Assembly: GCA_000231825.2 (NCBI GenBank)
Contig: JH720294.1
Coordinates: 2,947,198 to 2,981,740 of the forward strand
Direction of reading: 5' to 3'
Length of the DNA: 34,543 nt
From: Tetrahymena elliotti 4EA
Lineage: Eukaryota; Ciliophora; Oligohymenophorea; Hymenostomatida; Tetrahymenidae
Shown: positions 22,853 to 34,543 of the stretch, in pieces
Layout of the letters: each line of letters starts with the position of its first letter
Numbering within the stretch: the first letter of the stretch is position 1
Position numbers and translations under genes: made by a program
The notes under the pieces: generated by a model
The model's input: only the letters and a program-made list of their open reading frames with translations
The model's database searches: none
What the model was told of the DNA's origin: nothing

Positions 22853-24875
22853 ATGTTTGCTTAAGATCATAACCCTCTTTCAGAGGAGTTCAACCTATTC
22901 ACAAAAAGAGAGACAGCACAAGGTTTTATTTCTTAATAAATATTAACTGATTGTAATTTTGACATATTAAAAAAGGCTAAACAATATATCTTATCTCATC
23001 AATATCAAAAAAATTTGTAATCTCAAAAAAGGAGAAACAATCTATTGGTAATTTAGTAATTTTATCATTCATCAAATATTTATCACATTGGTTTTTGAAG
23101 GTGTCATTTAGTGTTTTATGTCCAGTACACAAAATGGAAGAGAGCAAGTTCAAATCTTCAAGGCTGAAAGTAAATATCTTATTTGTTAAATACAATTTGA
23201 TAAGTAGAAATTAGATAAATTGTATTATATTTTAAAAATACTTTTCAAATTCTTTAAAAATTAATTTAATAGTGTTTAATACTGATTTAAATTAAGAAAT
23301 CACCTGGAATAATGAATACTTTGATAATATTCTTAGATAATTAAATAATAAAAAATCTGAAAACTATTAATTTTCATTTGCATCAAGCAATAGGCCAGGA
23401 GATCTTTCTAAAACAGTAAAATACATTTTAATAATTTATAGTATAATTAATTAGGATTTTTTTAAATTTAAAAAAGCTCGGTATTAACTATACTGATTAA
23501 AGAATTAAAGTAAAAAAGATTATTTGCCTATGGCAAAATATTTGACCTTATTATTAAATAAAAAGTATAGTCTAATTACAGTTGAGTTATAACCTCATTT
23601 AGTTGATTCTTAATTTATATATTCATTTGATTGCTTTTAAAAGCTTATTACTGCCAAGAATGTAAAATTAACTATATTATAAAAATCAAGCAAAATTTTA
23701 AATGTTAATTATATAAACAGGAATCTGTAAAATCTATTTAGAAGTAGAATGAATAGCTCAGAAAATATAATGAAATGCTTAAGAAATAACTTACTTAATA
23801 GCAAGAAGATGCCAAAAAACAAGAACAATAGTTGATTAAAAAAGTAAAAATTGATTTTATTTCATCATTGGATTCAGTTCTTAAATAAAACAGTTTGCTG
23901 CCTTGTTGAATGAAAAGAAAAAAATGATTAGAGACTCACATAATATGTCAAGAGAAAACATAGATTAAATAGTTAATTAAATCAATCAACTCACTATTAA
24001 ATGCAATCCTTGTAATTCCAAATTATTTTTAATTAATTTTTATAAGAAAAAGAGCTTCATTTTACTTTAAATAAATGTTCATTTAATATTATCAAAGAAT
24101 TAAAATATTTAGATTTGAATAATTAATTTTTTATTTTAATTTAGAAAAATCTTTAAACAATGAGAATTCGACACCTTTGCCCACTTTAGGTTCTTTTTAA
24201 CCAAATTCCAGTAGCTTATTTGAACCTTCTTAAAACTTTAGAAAAACAAAAATGGAACAAGATTAAATAAATCATAGTAATAATAGATAAACAACTTATG
24301 TGATAGATTTGAGTGAAAGTGAAAATGATAAATTTAAGGCTAATTTATAAGTAGATATTTAAAATAAGATTAAATTTGAAGAAAGCTCAAATAAAAAGAA
24401 AAGAACTTCTGAATTAGGATATTATATAAATCCTAAAGTTGAGGTAGGTGTAAGTGAAGAAAAGAGAAAATCCTATCGAGAACTTTTGAACTAATAAGGG
24501 AGTTAGATGGTTGTAATCGATGATTATTAAAATGAGGATTCATCTCGTATGATTAATGAAAAAGGAAATAATGAAAAACCAGCAGCTTTACTCTAAAAAT
24601 AAAACAAAAATCAGATCTTGCAAATTAATGAATAATTCTCTCAACTTTTATAAAATAAAAATTCTTTAAAAACTTCTTAGAAAATTCCATTAAATCCCTT
24701 CCTCTTAAACGAAACTGCTAAAAAATTAAGTGACGAGAAAAAGAAACAAAAAAAGAATTAAATGGTAGATGAAAATGAAATTAACATAGATGAGGATGAG
24801 GATGATGATGCTAACATAGAAAACGATGAAGGTTCATTTACAGATCTCTTCTAAGATTACTAAGAAATGGATTGA
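22853..24875 (+). CDS. XRCC4-like DNA end-joining factor
   Basis: Exons 22853-23047, 23112-23169, 23273-23415, 23503-23661, 23721-23843, 23894-24011 and 24145-24875 give 508 residues with consistent phases. XRCC4 dimerises through a long coiled coil and holds DNA ligase IV in non-homologous end joining. The resemblance follows XRCC4 order: a globular head with ENYQFSFAS near its end, a helix FDCFQKLITAKNESV leading into coiled coil QKQNEQLRKYNEMLKKQL (from ~residue 184), then FAALLNEKKKMIRDSHN at ~227. The last piece closely matches the LNEKK-KIR-LHN segment of XRCC4 coils. The C-terminal ~250 residues are disordered and end in a strongly acidic patch, INIDEDEDDDANIENDE. The first ~65 residues have no counterpart that I recognise. 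Another member of the XRCC4/XLF superfamily is possible. Confidence 0.72.
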
Positions 24876-25998
24876 TTGATTGATTTTCTCATTTTATTTA
24901 TTCAATATTAAATATCTACTTTTATTAAATATTCTTACTATCTACTTTGACAAAAAATACAAAATGATTTTAAAGATAACTTAAAAATAATTCATTTATT
25001 AATTAATTAATTAATTTAAAATATTAAATCTGATTAATAATTTCATTTAATTTATTAAATTTGAATTAAGAATATTCTATCTACTCTTTATTTTGATCAT
25101 ATTTTTTTTTCATAATCAAAGATGAAGGGAATTTTGAATGATTACTTTTGTTATTTTATTTATTTTTTATCAGATATTATTATTACAAATCTACTTTGTT
25201 TCTTTTAACTAAAAATTCAAAAAATAATGTATGAATTAATAAATTTAAAAATATTAAGTCTGATTAATACTTTCAATTTCATTTTTTAAATTTGGTGTGA
25301 GGAAAATAGTATCTATCGTTTCTTTTTTTAAATTCTTTTGTTGTCTTTAAATTAATAAAATCAGTTTATTTTAAGTAGCTTAAACATATATTCATAGCTT
25401 TTTATTTACAATATATTTTTCTTCTATTGATTAATTCAAGTTTATTTCATTTTTCAAATAAATTATATTTTTTAAATTTGACAAAAGATACAAAATATTT
25501 TTGTGAGCGTTAAAAAGTAGGAAAGAAATCTCAAAAACCTTCTTAACATAAATGTGTAACTTTACTTTAATTAAAAATAGGAGAGAACTAAAATAAGTAT
25601 CAGAAATGATTAAATGAGCTTAGTAGAAGAATTATCTATATCGTAATTAAATAAAATTTGGATAAATCTAATACTAAGAATACAACGCGTGTAATCTAAG
25701 TTAAGGATAGGCTAACATGTGCAATAAAAAGAAAGTAATTATATTACTTAGAAAATAAACAAAAGATAATAATTAGAATTTTATAATTTCTTTGCCTATT
25801 TAAAATGCAAGATTTAGTGATATTTTTGTCCTCCTTGCATAAGTAAGATATAAGCTTTATCACAAATAAACAATTTTGATGATATTAGCTAAAAAATATA
25901 AAATCAAATATTTGAAAAATTTAAATAAGTTGAAGAATAACTACTTAAGTAGTAGAAGAATAGCCTTATTAAATAAATATAAACAAACAAGCAATAAA
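24876..25998. repeat. Intergenic region with decayed direct repeats
   Basis: Two related stretches, 24940-25067 and 25187-25293, share a TCTACTTTG start and a block of the form AAATATTAA(A/G)TCTGATTAATA followed by a TTTCAATTTAAATTTG-like end. A third fragment at 25477-25502 repeats the TTTGACAAAA(A/G)ATACAAAAT motif of the first (24946-24965). The segment 25717-25998 is open in frame with the downstream PIG-O gene from an ATG at 25717. Homology favours the later start, so this is more likely leader. Confidence 0.45.
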
Positions 25999-28900
25999 AT
26001 GAATTATAACAAAAAAATCTTTTTATTAGTTTTGCAATTCTTTGCTTTACTCTTATCGACTTTTTTTGTATATCAAAGTGGCTTTTTTATAATAAAAGAC
26101 ATTCTCCCATTCATTTCATAAAATCCAGAGTTTGTTAAACCTCAAGCAAATAAAGTTATTTTTGTCATAATTGATGCACTTAGATTTGATTTTACTCAAA
26201 AATTTGAACAAAATAAGGATGGAACACCTTTGGAATACTTTAAAAATAAACTCACAGTTATCTAAGAAATGATGGAGAAATAGCCAAATAATACCATTCA
26301 TTTGTTAGGTTATAGTGATCCTCCTACAGCTACTACTCAAAGAATTAAGGGAATAACAATTGGTAATCTTCCATCATTTATTGAAATTGCTGCTACATTC
26401 ACTTTCTCACAGGTATTTATATCCTAAAAGGAATAATTTTCTAAAATTAAAATGAATTTATTGATTCAATCAGTTAAAGAAGATATTTTTTATTTAGATG
26501 ATTAGCATTTAGATAAAAATAACATTTTCAAATGATAAATTTTGAAAGATAATACTTGGTATTTTTTACATATACAAATAAAAAATAACTTGAAAATGAA
26601 TGAATGAAAATAAATTGAATTTGTATTATAAAAATAAAGAGAGAAGAGGACAATTTATTGCTTCAAATGCAGAAAAATAATTTAGAAATAGTTCATTTAG
26701 GAGATGATGTTTGGACAGGTTTGTTTTCTAAATAGTTTACAAGAGATTTCTTTGCAGATAGTTTGGACATATTTGACTTCCATTCTACTGATAATGTAGT
26801 TATAGAGCATTTAGAAGAAGAGCTTAAATAACCAAACTTGAAGTTTTTAATAGGTATTTCTAATTTATTTGTAATTAAAATGACATTTTATAATTATTAA
26901 TAGCACATTTCAATGGAGTTGATCACGTTGGTCATGCATTAAACAGCAATCATGAGCAAATGGCAAAGAAGCTTACATAAATGGATGAGTAATTAAGATT
27001 GATAATCAAAGAAATGAAAGACGATGATGTACTTTTATTGATGGGAGATCATGGAATGTCTGAGTCTGGCCATCATGGAGGAAGCACAGTTGAAGAGACT
27101 TCTGTTGGTATTTTTGCTTATTCCAAGAAAGGATTTAAGAAAGATACTAGAATCAACAATTTTGATCCTAGTTACAAAAGAGCAACAAATTAGATTGATA
27201 TTCCCTCCACAATTTCTATGCTTCTAGGTATTCCCATCCCGTATAACAATATTGGGTTGATAATAAACGACTTTTATCCTTCTGAGACTCCAACCTAATA
27301 AATCTTCAATGTAAAATTAATAATTTTTACTAAAAAGATCTTTAAAATAAATTAAAAATATTATTTAATTAGGATTACCATTATAATATTAATCAAATCT
27401 ATTAGAACATCTATTAAGTCTAATCACTTTCAAAAAAAATGAGTGATGATTAGTTCTTATTCATTTAAAACACTTTTGATGATTTAGAGGAAGAATATAA
27501 AAAGATAAAATTTAACAAAAATCTTGAATCAAAAGAAGATATGATGATTAGCTACATAAACAAAGTAAAGAAATTCTAAATTGAAATAAAAGAGATATGT
27601 AGAAAAGCATGGAATCAATTGAATATACCTTTAATGCTTATAGGAAATGTTAATTTTATATTATGCAGTTTGCTATGTTTAGTTTTAGCTATTTATTTGA
27701 TGGTCTTAAGCAAACACTTTGACAAATCTATTTATTGTGAAAGAAAAATATTCACTATTTAAAATATTTTATAAATCTGCTTCTTAATTCTAACAACCTC
27801 CGGAATTTCTCTTATATTTGATGTTAGTGCTGGTTATTCTATTGGATTAATGCTCATTCCTACTTTTATTTATTATGTTTATTATATTGGTAAAGATATT
27901 GCTCATATTACATTCTTGATCAAGAAGAAAGAAGATAACATCATTTTATCTTTTCCAGTCAATATTTTTAACAGGAGATTGATAAACTTCTTTTTGTACT
28001 TCGGTATTCAAGCTTACACAATGAATTCTTTACATGCAGTTCGTTCAGAAGGTAATTTTTAAAATATTTTATCAATAAATAAATATTATTTGTTTTAAAT
28101 AAAGACATGATGATTTGGTATGGATTAGCTATTGGAACTTTTATTGATTGTTTATTCTTACTTAAGGAAAGAAAGTTTAGCAATATAAATACTATGATAT
28201 AACTAATTTCTATACCAATAATACTTTACTTAGCCTAATACTTTGATGTCACATAATCAAGAATCGTAATTTAATTATCAAAATTAATCAAATTAATTGA
28301 ATTTTTGTTTATAATTAAGTATGTCCTAGAACAAGTCAGATTTGAGTTTGCAACTACTATTATGAATTTCTTTGCAGATTGCAATATATTTGTTCCTTCT
28401 ATCATGCTGTTTTTATATTTAAATAAGAAAAAAGCTTTTTAGGGAATAAGCAAAAGTTTATTTTTAGCTAATTTCCTTGTTGTAACTTTTTACTTCGTAA
28501 TTTTGGAAAAAAATGAAAATTCAACAGCTAACATATTTAATGTCTACATAGCTAGAGTTTCTTATTTAATTATGATAATAAATATTTATTTCCTATGCAA
28601 AAATAAAAGTAAATATCTCCCAAGCAAGTATATTTTGGCTCATATTATCAATATTAATGTTACTATGCTGATGTTAATTAATAAGCATTCTTTTTATCTC
28701 TGCTTGATATTCCATTATGTTTTTGATTCTTACCACTCATACTCAGTTACTTAGAATGCAGGTACTGACTTAACAACTTATGCATTTTTATCAGCTCTCA
28801 TTTAATACTTTTATTTAATTTCAGGTAAATAACTTTAAAAACTTATTTTTTTACACATCTAAACAACTATTAAAAATAAAAGGACATAAATCAGAAATCA

Positions 28901-29355
28901 CTTCTTTGTAAGTTCAAAGTGCTTATGTAGGCTTTGAAAAATATAACCTCTTGATTAGTGGATATCTATTAACAATAAACTAATTTAGTTTCTAAATTTT
29001 AGGCTTCTTTATCACATAACATATATAGATTTAATCAGGAGATTCTGACCAAACATAAACTATTGAAAATGGTCAAAAACAACGTTTACAATAGGAATAT
29101 AAATACATGCCCATAAGTTAAAAGGAATCATTTGTAAAGAGTGATATACTAAATATTAAGCAAATGAGTGGCTATTTGTGTATTATACTATACTTGCTTG
29201 TTATGATAACTTCTACAGCTATCAACTGCACTTTTAATCATGACTCTTTATTTATGCCTTCTGAATTTGGCCCTCGCTTTTTGTTTGATTTAATCCAAAA
29301 TGTGCATGCCTTCTTACATATTTTAATCATATTAGTTATTAAAAATGTCTTTTGA
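25999..29355 (+). CDS. PIGO: GPI ethanolamine phosphate transferase 3 (PIG-O family)
   Basis: Exons 25999-26412, 26640-26853, 26904-27310, 27373-28051, 28105-28265, 28320-28824 and 28883-29355 give 950 residues. In the ER the enzyme adds ethanolamine phosphate to the third mannose of the GPI precursor, the phosphate later linked to protein. An N-terminal membrane anchor ends YQSGFFI. The lumenal alkaline-phosphatase-like domain shows VIIDALRFDF (Asp59), DPPTATTQRIKG, LGDDVW, GVDHVGH (Asp216, His220), MGDHGM (Asp258, His259) and GHHGG, consistent with the metal sites. Many hydrophobic segments follow. GHKSEITSLQ and AYVGF in the last exon match the PIG-O C-terminal region and separate it from PIG-N and PIG-G. 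The start at 25999 was chosen because the anchor sits at the extreme N-terminus in this family; in-frame ATGs at 25879 and 25717 exist. Confidence 0.93.
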
Positions 29356-29772
29356 TAACATAGAACAAAGCAAATAAATAAATAAATAAATAAAATTAAA
29401 ATTATATTTATTTGATTGATGATGTATATATTCAGTTAAATTTTTTAGTAAAAGTATGTATAAACAACCAATAAAATTTAAAAGTAATAAAAACTCTACT
29501 ATTATTTTTTCTAGTTTCTTTTTTATAGTAAATAAATTTGTGATTCAAATATCATTTACTAAATCAAACACAATACTAAATGGGTTCATTCAATAAAAAA
29601 AGGGTCTTTAAAGGTTGTTAAAAATATCTTTCGAAACTGAAGATTTCCTGAAATAGAGTGTAAACAAACAAAACAACTGTTAAAAGATTTTTTATAATGT
29701 AATAATTTAAGGACTAATAAGTTGTTAAAATATTTGTAAAAAAGGGTGAAAAGACTGGCAAAGCATTCAAGT
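29356..29772. other. Convergent intergenic spacer
   Basis: This short AT-rich region lies between the 3' ends of PIG-O and the cullin gene, with a (AAAT)n microsatellite at about 29372-29395. Read without the last cullin intron, the cullin frame would run on through this region to a TGA near 29580. The spliced end fits the family better. Confidence 0.55.
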
Positions 29773-32474
29773 TCAAGGAATATATTTATACTAGTTTTGA
29801 CTTAATTTTTTAAAAAATAATGAGAATTTGTTAAATAGAATGAATAAATTAATTACCCTTTATCTTCTATATATTATTTTTTTATTAATCCTTCAAGAGC
29901 AGTATCAAAATTTGTAAAATCTAAATGTATTTTATCTTTTAAATATTCTAGTGTCTTTTAAAAGATAATATTTTTATCAAAGGACGTCAATTGCTTAGCC
30001 ATTTTAACTATTCCTGCTTCAATACTTTTTATCATAAAATAAAAATTAAGATTGAATAAAATTGTAAAAATTACATGTATTTTTTCTATGCAGAATTTTC
30101 TTCAAATGAAATAGCTATCTTCTTACTTTCTTTTTGTTAGGATTTATTGAAATGACCTAGTAAATGTTACAAGTGATATTCAATAGATAAATCATATTCT
30201 TAATTATTATTTCCAAATTTCAGATTAAATTGAACTTCATCCTTAAATTAAATAGGTTAATTTGATTAAAAAATAACAAATACAAATAAATTAAAAATTT
30301 ACTTCTTTGCTCATCAAAAATAGCTTTTAATCGCACATTTAAACGTTCAGCAAAGATTGCAAAACTGTTGAAAAATCATCTTCATTTAACTATGAAGTTT
30401 TTCTTTTTAAATATTTTTATTTTCAAATTAAATAAAACAAATTAATAAACAAACAAACCTCAGTTCATCTTTTCCGATATAATTTCTTTTTTAGAACTGA
30501 TTTAAGAGTGAATATTAATCTAAGGTGGCTTAGACAAGATAATTTTTATCTGCAAATTGTATCTAAAGTGTGACTGTCATCTTAGTTAACAAAAATGTTT
30601 AAAATAATAAAGAAAATTGATAGTAATTTTACATCATTTGTAAGAAGAAATTACTTCTTATTCATGCTTTATTTAAGATTTGTTAGAGCATTTGTAATTA
30701 TCTTGGATACTTCTCCTATTTGAGGAATATTTTATCTTTGAAGCTAGTTTATAGGCTGCTAGAATGTGGCATTCTATTTATTAATCAATAATATAGAAAC
30801 ATTTTTTTCTCTTTTTAATTTTTAAAAAATTAATTCAATAAATATTTTTTTTATTTTTAATTTTTATACTTACTTGATCCACATTTTATGTTTTTCCTTC
30901 TTCCAATCACAAACTATTTAGGTAATATGGCTAATCTTATTGCTTCCAATAATTTTACAGAGAATATCAAAGAAATTAGCTTCATTTTCACCTTCTCCTA
31001 ATTATAATCTTTAAATAATAAAAATTATTTTGTTTTTGAAGATTTAAATTACCTTTTTATAAGGAAATGTCTGTAAGATAATTCAAACTTTTCTATCACA
31101 TCTATGCTAGCCAAGAGGAATTATGAAATATTTTTAAACATTTAGATGTCATTTTTTAATATCAGCTGATGAATAACAAAGGCAAAATTGATTTGATAAC
31201 TTTAATTTTCAAGTGAGTTTTTAAGACCAAATGAATCTAAGAGTTGTAATAAAATAAAAATGAATGACTTCTTTTCATTAAATTTATTATTTTACATTAT
31301 TGCTTAAACAGTTCGTTTTTAGAAATTTATTCATAAGATTGTTTGTGGTACTCTAGAATAACATGAACATCTTTTCTTAATTTTTATAAAAACATAAATT
31401 TACATTAAACCAAATAAATAAAAATCAATTTACATATTTACAAGCATATCAAGGGCAATATTAAAAGTAGAATTAATAAAATCTTGAAATAAAAACTTGG
31501 TTTCAGCTAGTTAGTTTAGATAACTGATGATTTCTATTTATTGCTAAGATATTGATATTAAATTAATACAAACAATAATAAACTTTCTAAATAGAAATAA
31601 TAATAAAATATACTTTGAAAAGACCAGAACTCAATTCAGATTTAAAGTTAGTGCATAGAATATCAATAATTTGTTATTTTTTAGATATTATATATTATAT
31701 AATGCTCTAAATTATATTCTAATTGCAGTTTTTAGATTAAGCAAATACTAAGTTCTTCAAGATATCACAAATAATCTAACAATTTTATAAAATGTCTTTC
31801 ATTGATTTTAATTTATTATTTATTGCTTACTTTGAATGAGAGTTATTTTGATGTTGTTGTATTTTTTAAAGAATCTGTTGAATTTATATTTTTGCATATT
31901 TAGCAGTAGATTTCAAATACTTTAAAATGAGACTGGCTTGTTTGGTCTTAAAAAAACCAATCAATAAACAACAAAGATATTTCTTCTTATATCTGTATTT
32001 ATTACAAAAACAATAAACAAATAAATTAATTAAATTAGAAAGAAAAAATTAGCATACTTTTTTAAGTGAAAAAGAAGAAAGACTACTAATACTTTCTTAT
32101 ATTGATCTGATAACTACATCTTTTTGAGGAAATATTCCATTTAATTCGGCTAACTTAAATATCACACTTTTTAAATTGCTTCCCCATTAACTAGCTATGA
32201 CTTAAGAGAGGAATTGAACTACTTTTCCCTCATTTTAATATCTTAAATAAGCAAATAAAATCTTTTTGATCTAATTTTTAGAAATTGATCCATTTTTGTC
32301 ATCATTTCTTATATCAAAAAAACAATCTTTGAGTTAAAAAGAAACCTCCTTTTCCAAATATTAAACATTCATATCAATTTCTTTATCGGAGTGAATGCTT
32401 AATTCAAAATTTATATTGTTCTTTTTTTAGTAAATATCTGCTGAATTTTGCACATGAAAAACTGTATGATTCAT
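29773..32474 (-). CDS. Divergent cullin, ubiquitin-ligase scaffold
   Basis: Thirteen exons give 659 residues: 32058-32474, 31831-31992, 31614-31775, 31434-31543, 31296-31375, 31053-31236, 30870-31008, 30633-30773, 30459-30580, 30303-30402, 30075-30241, 29857-30024, 29773-29800. Cullins scaffold RING ubiquitin ligases. The C-terminal half carries family marks: FELSYRHFLIKRLQ (like the Y-x-x-HL-x-RLL segment), the winged-helix stretch ATLDQYSLLNQFQKRNY followed by LNEDDFSTVLQSLLN, and a neddylation domain EAGIVKMAKQLTSFD with Lys605 at the usual NEDD8 site. The end, LIKKQYIEDKGQNQYKYIP, parallels the cullin ending REYLERD..QYxYLA. The N-terminal half is hard to align. It contains a weak EF-hand-like loop, NDDKNGSISKNQ, probably by chance. 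It is shorter than the usual ~750 residues, and the adaptor class cannot be assigned. Confidence 0.8.
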
Positions 32475-32982
32475 TTTATATTATACTAGGAGTTTAAATA
32501 TGCTTTCACAAATATTTATTTATAGTTTTTAAAACTTGTAATTTTGATAAAAATTTAAATTTCAATTTATTAATCAATAACTTATTATTTTGCGTAGATC
32601 TCTCAATCGATCAATCAATATTATTAATTAATTTTTATAAAAGCATGTATTTGTTTTGAAATATTTTTAAAATATCTTGAATTTTGCATTATTAAAATGA
32701 GGAATGAGTTAATTCAAAAGGAGTAAGCAAATAATTAGAAAATTTAATTTTTTCAGTTAATTTTAAAAAGTTGAGTTTATTAGAGAGTGCTAAAATGTAA
32801 GAATAAATTTTCTAGAAAACAATTTAAATAATAAAGAAAACACAAATTTGATTAATGATCACAAAAATAGATCTTTTATGATATTTGATTGAATATCTTC
32901 TTGGAATGATTAATAATAATTTAATCAAAATATTATTCTCTCAATTCAATTTCTTAAATTGTAATATAATTAATAGCGGCAA
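32475..32982. other. Divergent intergenic region
   Basis: This holds the 5' flanks of the cullin gene (-) and the terminal membrane-protein gene (+). It is AT-rich with no clear motif. Shared promoter elements are likely but cannot be pinpointed. Confidence 0.5.
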
Positions 32983-34201
32983 ATGAGTAACCCTTAACAA
33001 GAGCCAAAATAGCAAGAAACTGTTCAGCCATTTAACGAATAAATAGGTTTAAGTAAAATAGGATTAAAACTCTAAAATTTATTGAGATACAAGCAAAAAA
33101 GAGCTATTTTAACTAACATCTTGTTTATTATAAATGTTAGAAAACAGTGATATTAGAAAAAACTTTTAAGTTGTTAGCAGCTTTTTATACACATTAACAA
33201 GATCTGAATCTAAAACTGATGAAGAATTTGAAAAGAAATTCAATGTTTATGAAGTAAAAACTTAATTTGAATCATGATTTAGTTTACTTTTCATTTAAAA
33301 TTCTAAAATCTAAAGATGTTTTTTTTAATATAATAAATAGACTTTATTAAGCACCAATCAAAGATGGGGTAGAAATACATAATTTTTAATTTTGGGTGGA
33401 TTAGTCACATATTGCTTGAAAGGAAACAGTATACCCATCAAGTTAACTGGTGGTTTTCTTTATGGATATTGGTAATTCTATTAATTGGTTGATAATAACT
33501 ATTTTTTTAATGAATTGACTTAAATTCTACTAAAATAAAGAATTTAGTAAAAAATCAATTAAAAAATTATCAAATTAGGATTCAACATTTCTACACTTTA
33601 GGTTCATATGCAGGCGTTACCTTGAAGCTTCCATGTAATAATTAATAATTACTTTTAGAAAATTTAAGCAAAAACTCAAACAAAACATTAAAAATGATGC
33701 AACTTTCTTTTTATGCAGTAGAAGTGAAAACTAAGATCAATTAATTTTGGTTTGCTCTATGTGAATTTAATTTTTTAATAACATTTAGGGGCTATTAGAG
33801 AATTAGATATGGGAGAAAAATATGAAACTACTTAGTATCTACATAAGTTTTTAACTCGTTTGAAAGATAGAGAAGATAAATATTTAAAGGGTGAAAAGAT
33901 TTTATCAGACAGTTAGTTGATTGAATTGCTTTACTAAGATAGAATAGGAGAAAAGGAAGCTAAACAAATCTTCGAAAAGTCATATTTTGCAAATGATTAC
34001 TTTGAAAAGAATGCTGAAAAATACACAAAAACATCAGAAGATGATAATAACCCTAATCATATTTTCACTCCTCATAAATCCTCAGATGAAATGTTGAGAT
34101 TGAAATATTTTGATTCATTTTTAACCAGATACGTATATCATAGTTTTGCTAGATTCTTTAGAAAATCATTATATATTTTAGGAATTAGCAGTGAATAATG
34201 A
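32983..34201 (+). CDS. Unrecognised protein with a short hydrophobic middle
   Basis: Exons 32983-33052, 33102-33253, 33341-33471, 33579-33634 and 33789-34201 give 273 residues with consistent phases, ending in AGT GAA TAA TGA. The N-terminus is Gln/Pro/Glu-rich (MSNPQQEPKQQE), followed by a charged segment with TRSESKTDEEFEKKF. A hydrophobic stretch, NTQFLILGGLVTYCLKG, continues through KLTGGFLYGYW into LGSYAGVTLKLP, which could form one or two membrane or amphipathic helices. The C-terminal ~125 residues are hydrophilic and helical. I recognise no family. The first donor at 33053 is the least certain, and it was chosen because only it keeps frame with a normal 49-nt intron. Confidence 0.72.
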
Positions 34202-34543
34202 AAATAAGCAATTTCTAAATTTAAAAAAAATAAAAAATTTATGATTATTTGTGATTTTATATGTTAAGTATTCTTGTAATATTTATATAATTCTAAAATA
34301 TTAGATTTTTCTATCATAATCCGTTGCTCTTTTAGTTATTACCTATGTTATTGTTTTCTATTAAAAATAATTCCTTTTTAAATAAAAATTTTCTTTGAAA
34401 GTAAATACAAATTTAGCTAAAAAAATAAATGAGTTTATGATTGTTTATCAATTCGTTATTATTTATTTATTTTAATTTCTAAATTTTCTTCAACAAAAAA
34501 ATTTGAAAAAATTTAATCATAATTTAAATTTAATTAATTCGAG
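34202..34543. other. 3' flank to window end
   Basis: AT-rich sequence follows the TGA at 34199-34201, and I see nothing else in it. The edge shows no telomere repeat. Confidence 0.5.

Noticed and set aside
22977..23195. Minus-strand 72-residue frame
   Set aside because: It is antisense to the first exons of the XRCC4-like gene, with no matching family.

Overview
The window is nuclear DNA of a ciliate that uses TAA and TAG as glutamine and only TGA as stop, which points to Tetrahymena or a close oligohymenophorean. Every convincing gene has many in-frame TAA/TAG codons and ends at TGA. The genes are also cut by short AT-rich GT..AG introns, mostly 44-190 nt. Read with the standard code the window looks almost empty. 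No CCCCAA telomere repeat and no transposon is visible, and I cannot tell macronuclear from micronuclear DNA.

Layout. 1-1477 (-): start of a kinase fused to leucine-rich repeats (LRRs), running off the left edge. 1478-4763: AT-rich, with a small three-way-junction element at 3798 and a 62-bp direct repeat. 4764-5436 (+): a secreted, Cys-containing, acidic low-complexity protein whose likely GPI tail is cut off by a TGA. 6104-10665 (-): an LRR protein in 22 exons, each central exon being one 30-residue repeat. 11493-13435 (+): a coiled-coil protein. 13875: second copy of the three-way-junction element. 14340-17129 (-): citrate synthase. 19116-21981 (+): a large Gln/Asn/Ser-rich EF-hand protein. 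22853-24875 (+): an XRCC4-like end-joining factor. 25999-29355 (+): PIG-O, the GPI ethanolamine-phosphate transferase 3. 29773-32474 (-): a divergent cullin. 32983-34201 (+): an unrecognised, probably membrane-associated protein.

The neighbours share no obvious pathway, as expected for a ciliate chromosome. Two links are worth noting. The kinase-LRR and the kinase-less LRR gene are on the same strand and enter their repeats through the same phase-2 junction, so they look like relatives. PIG-O makes the kind of anchor that the 4764 protein appears to have been built for. All exon models come from reading frames, intron phase and family resemblance by eye. No search or transcript data were used.
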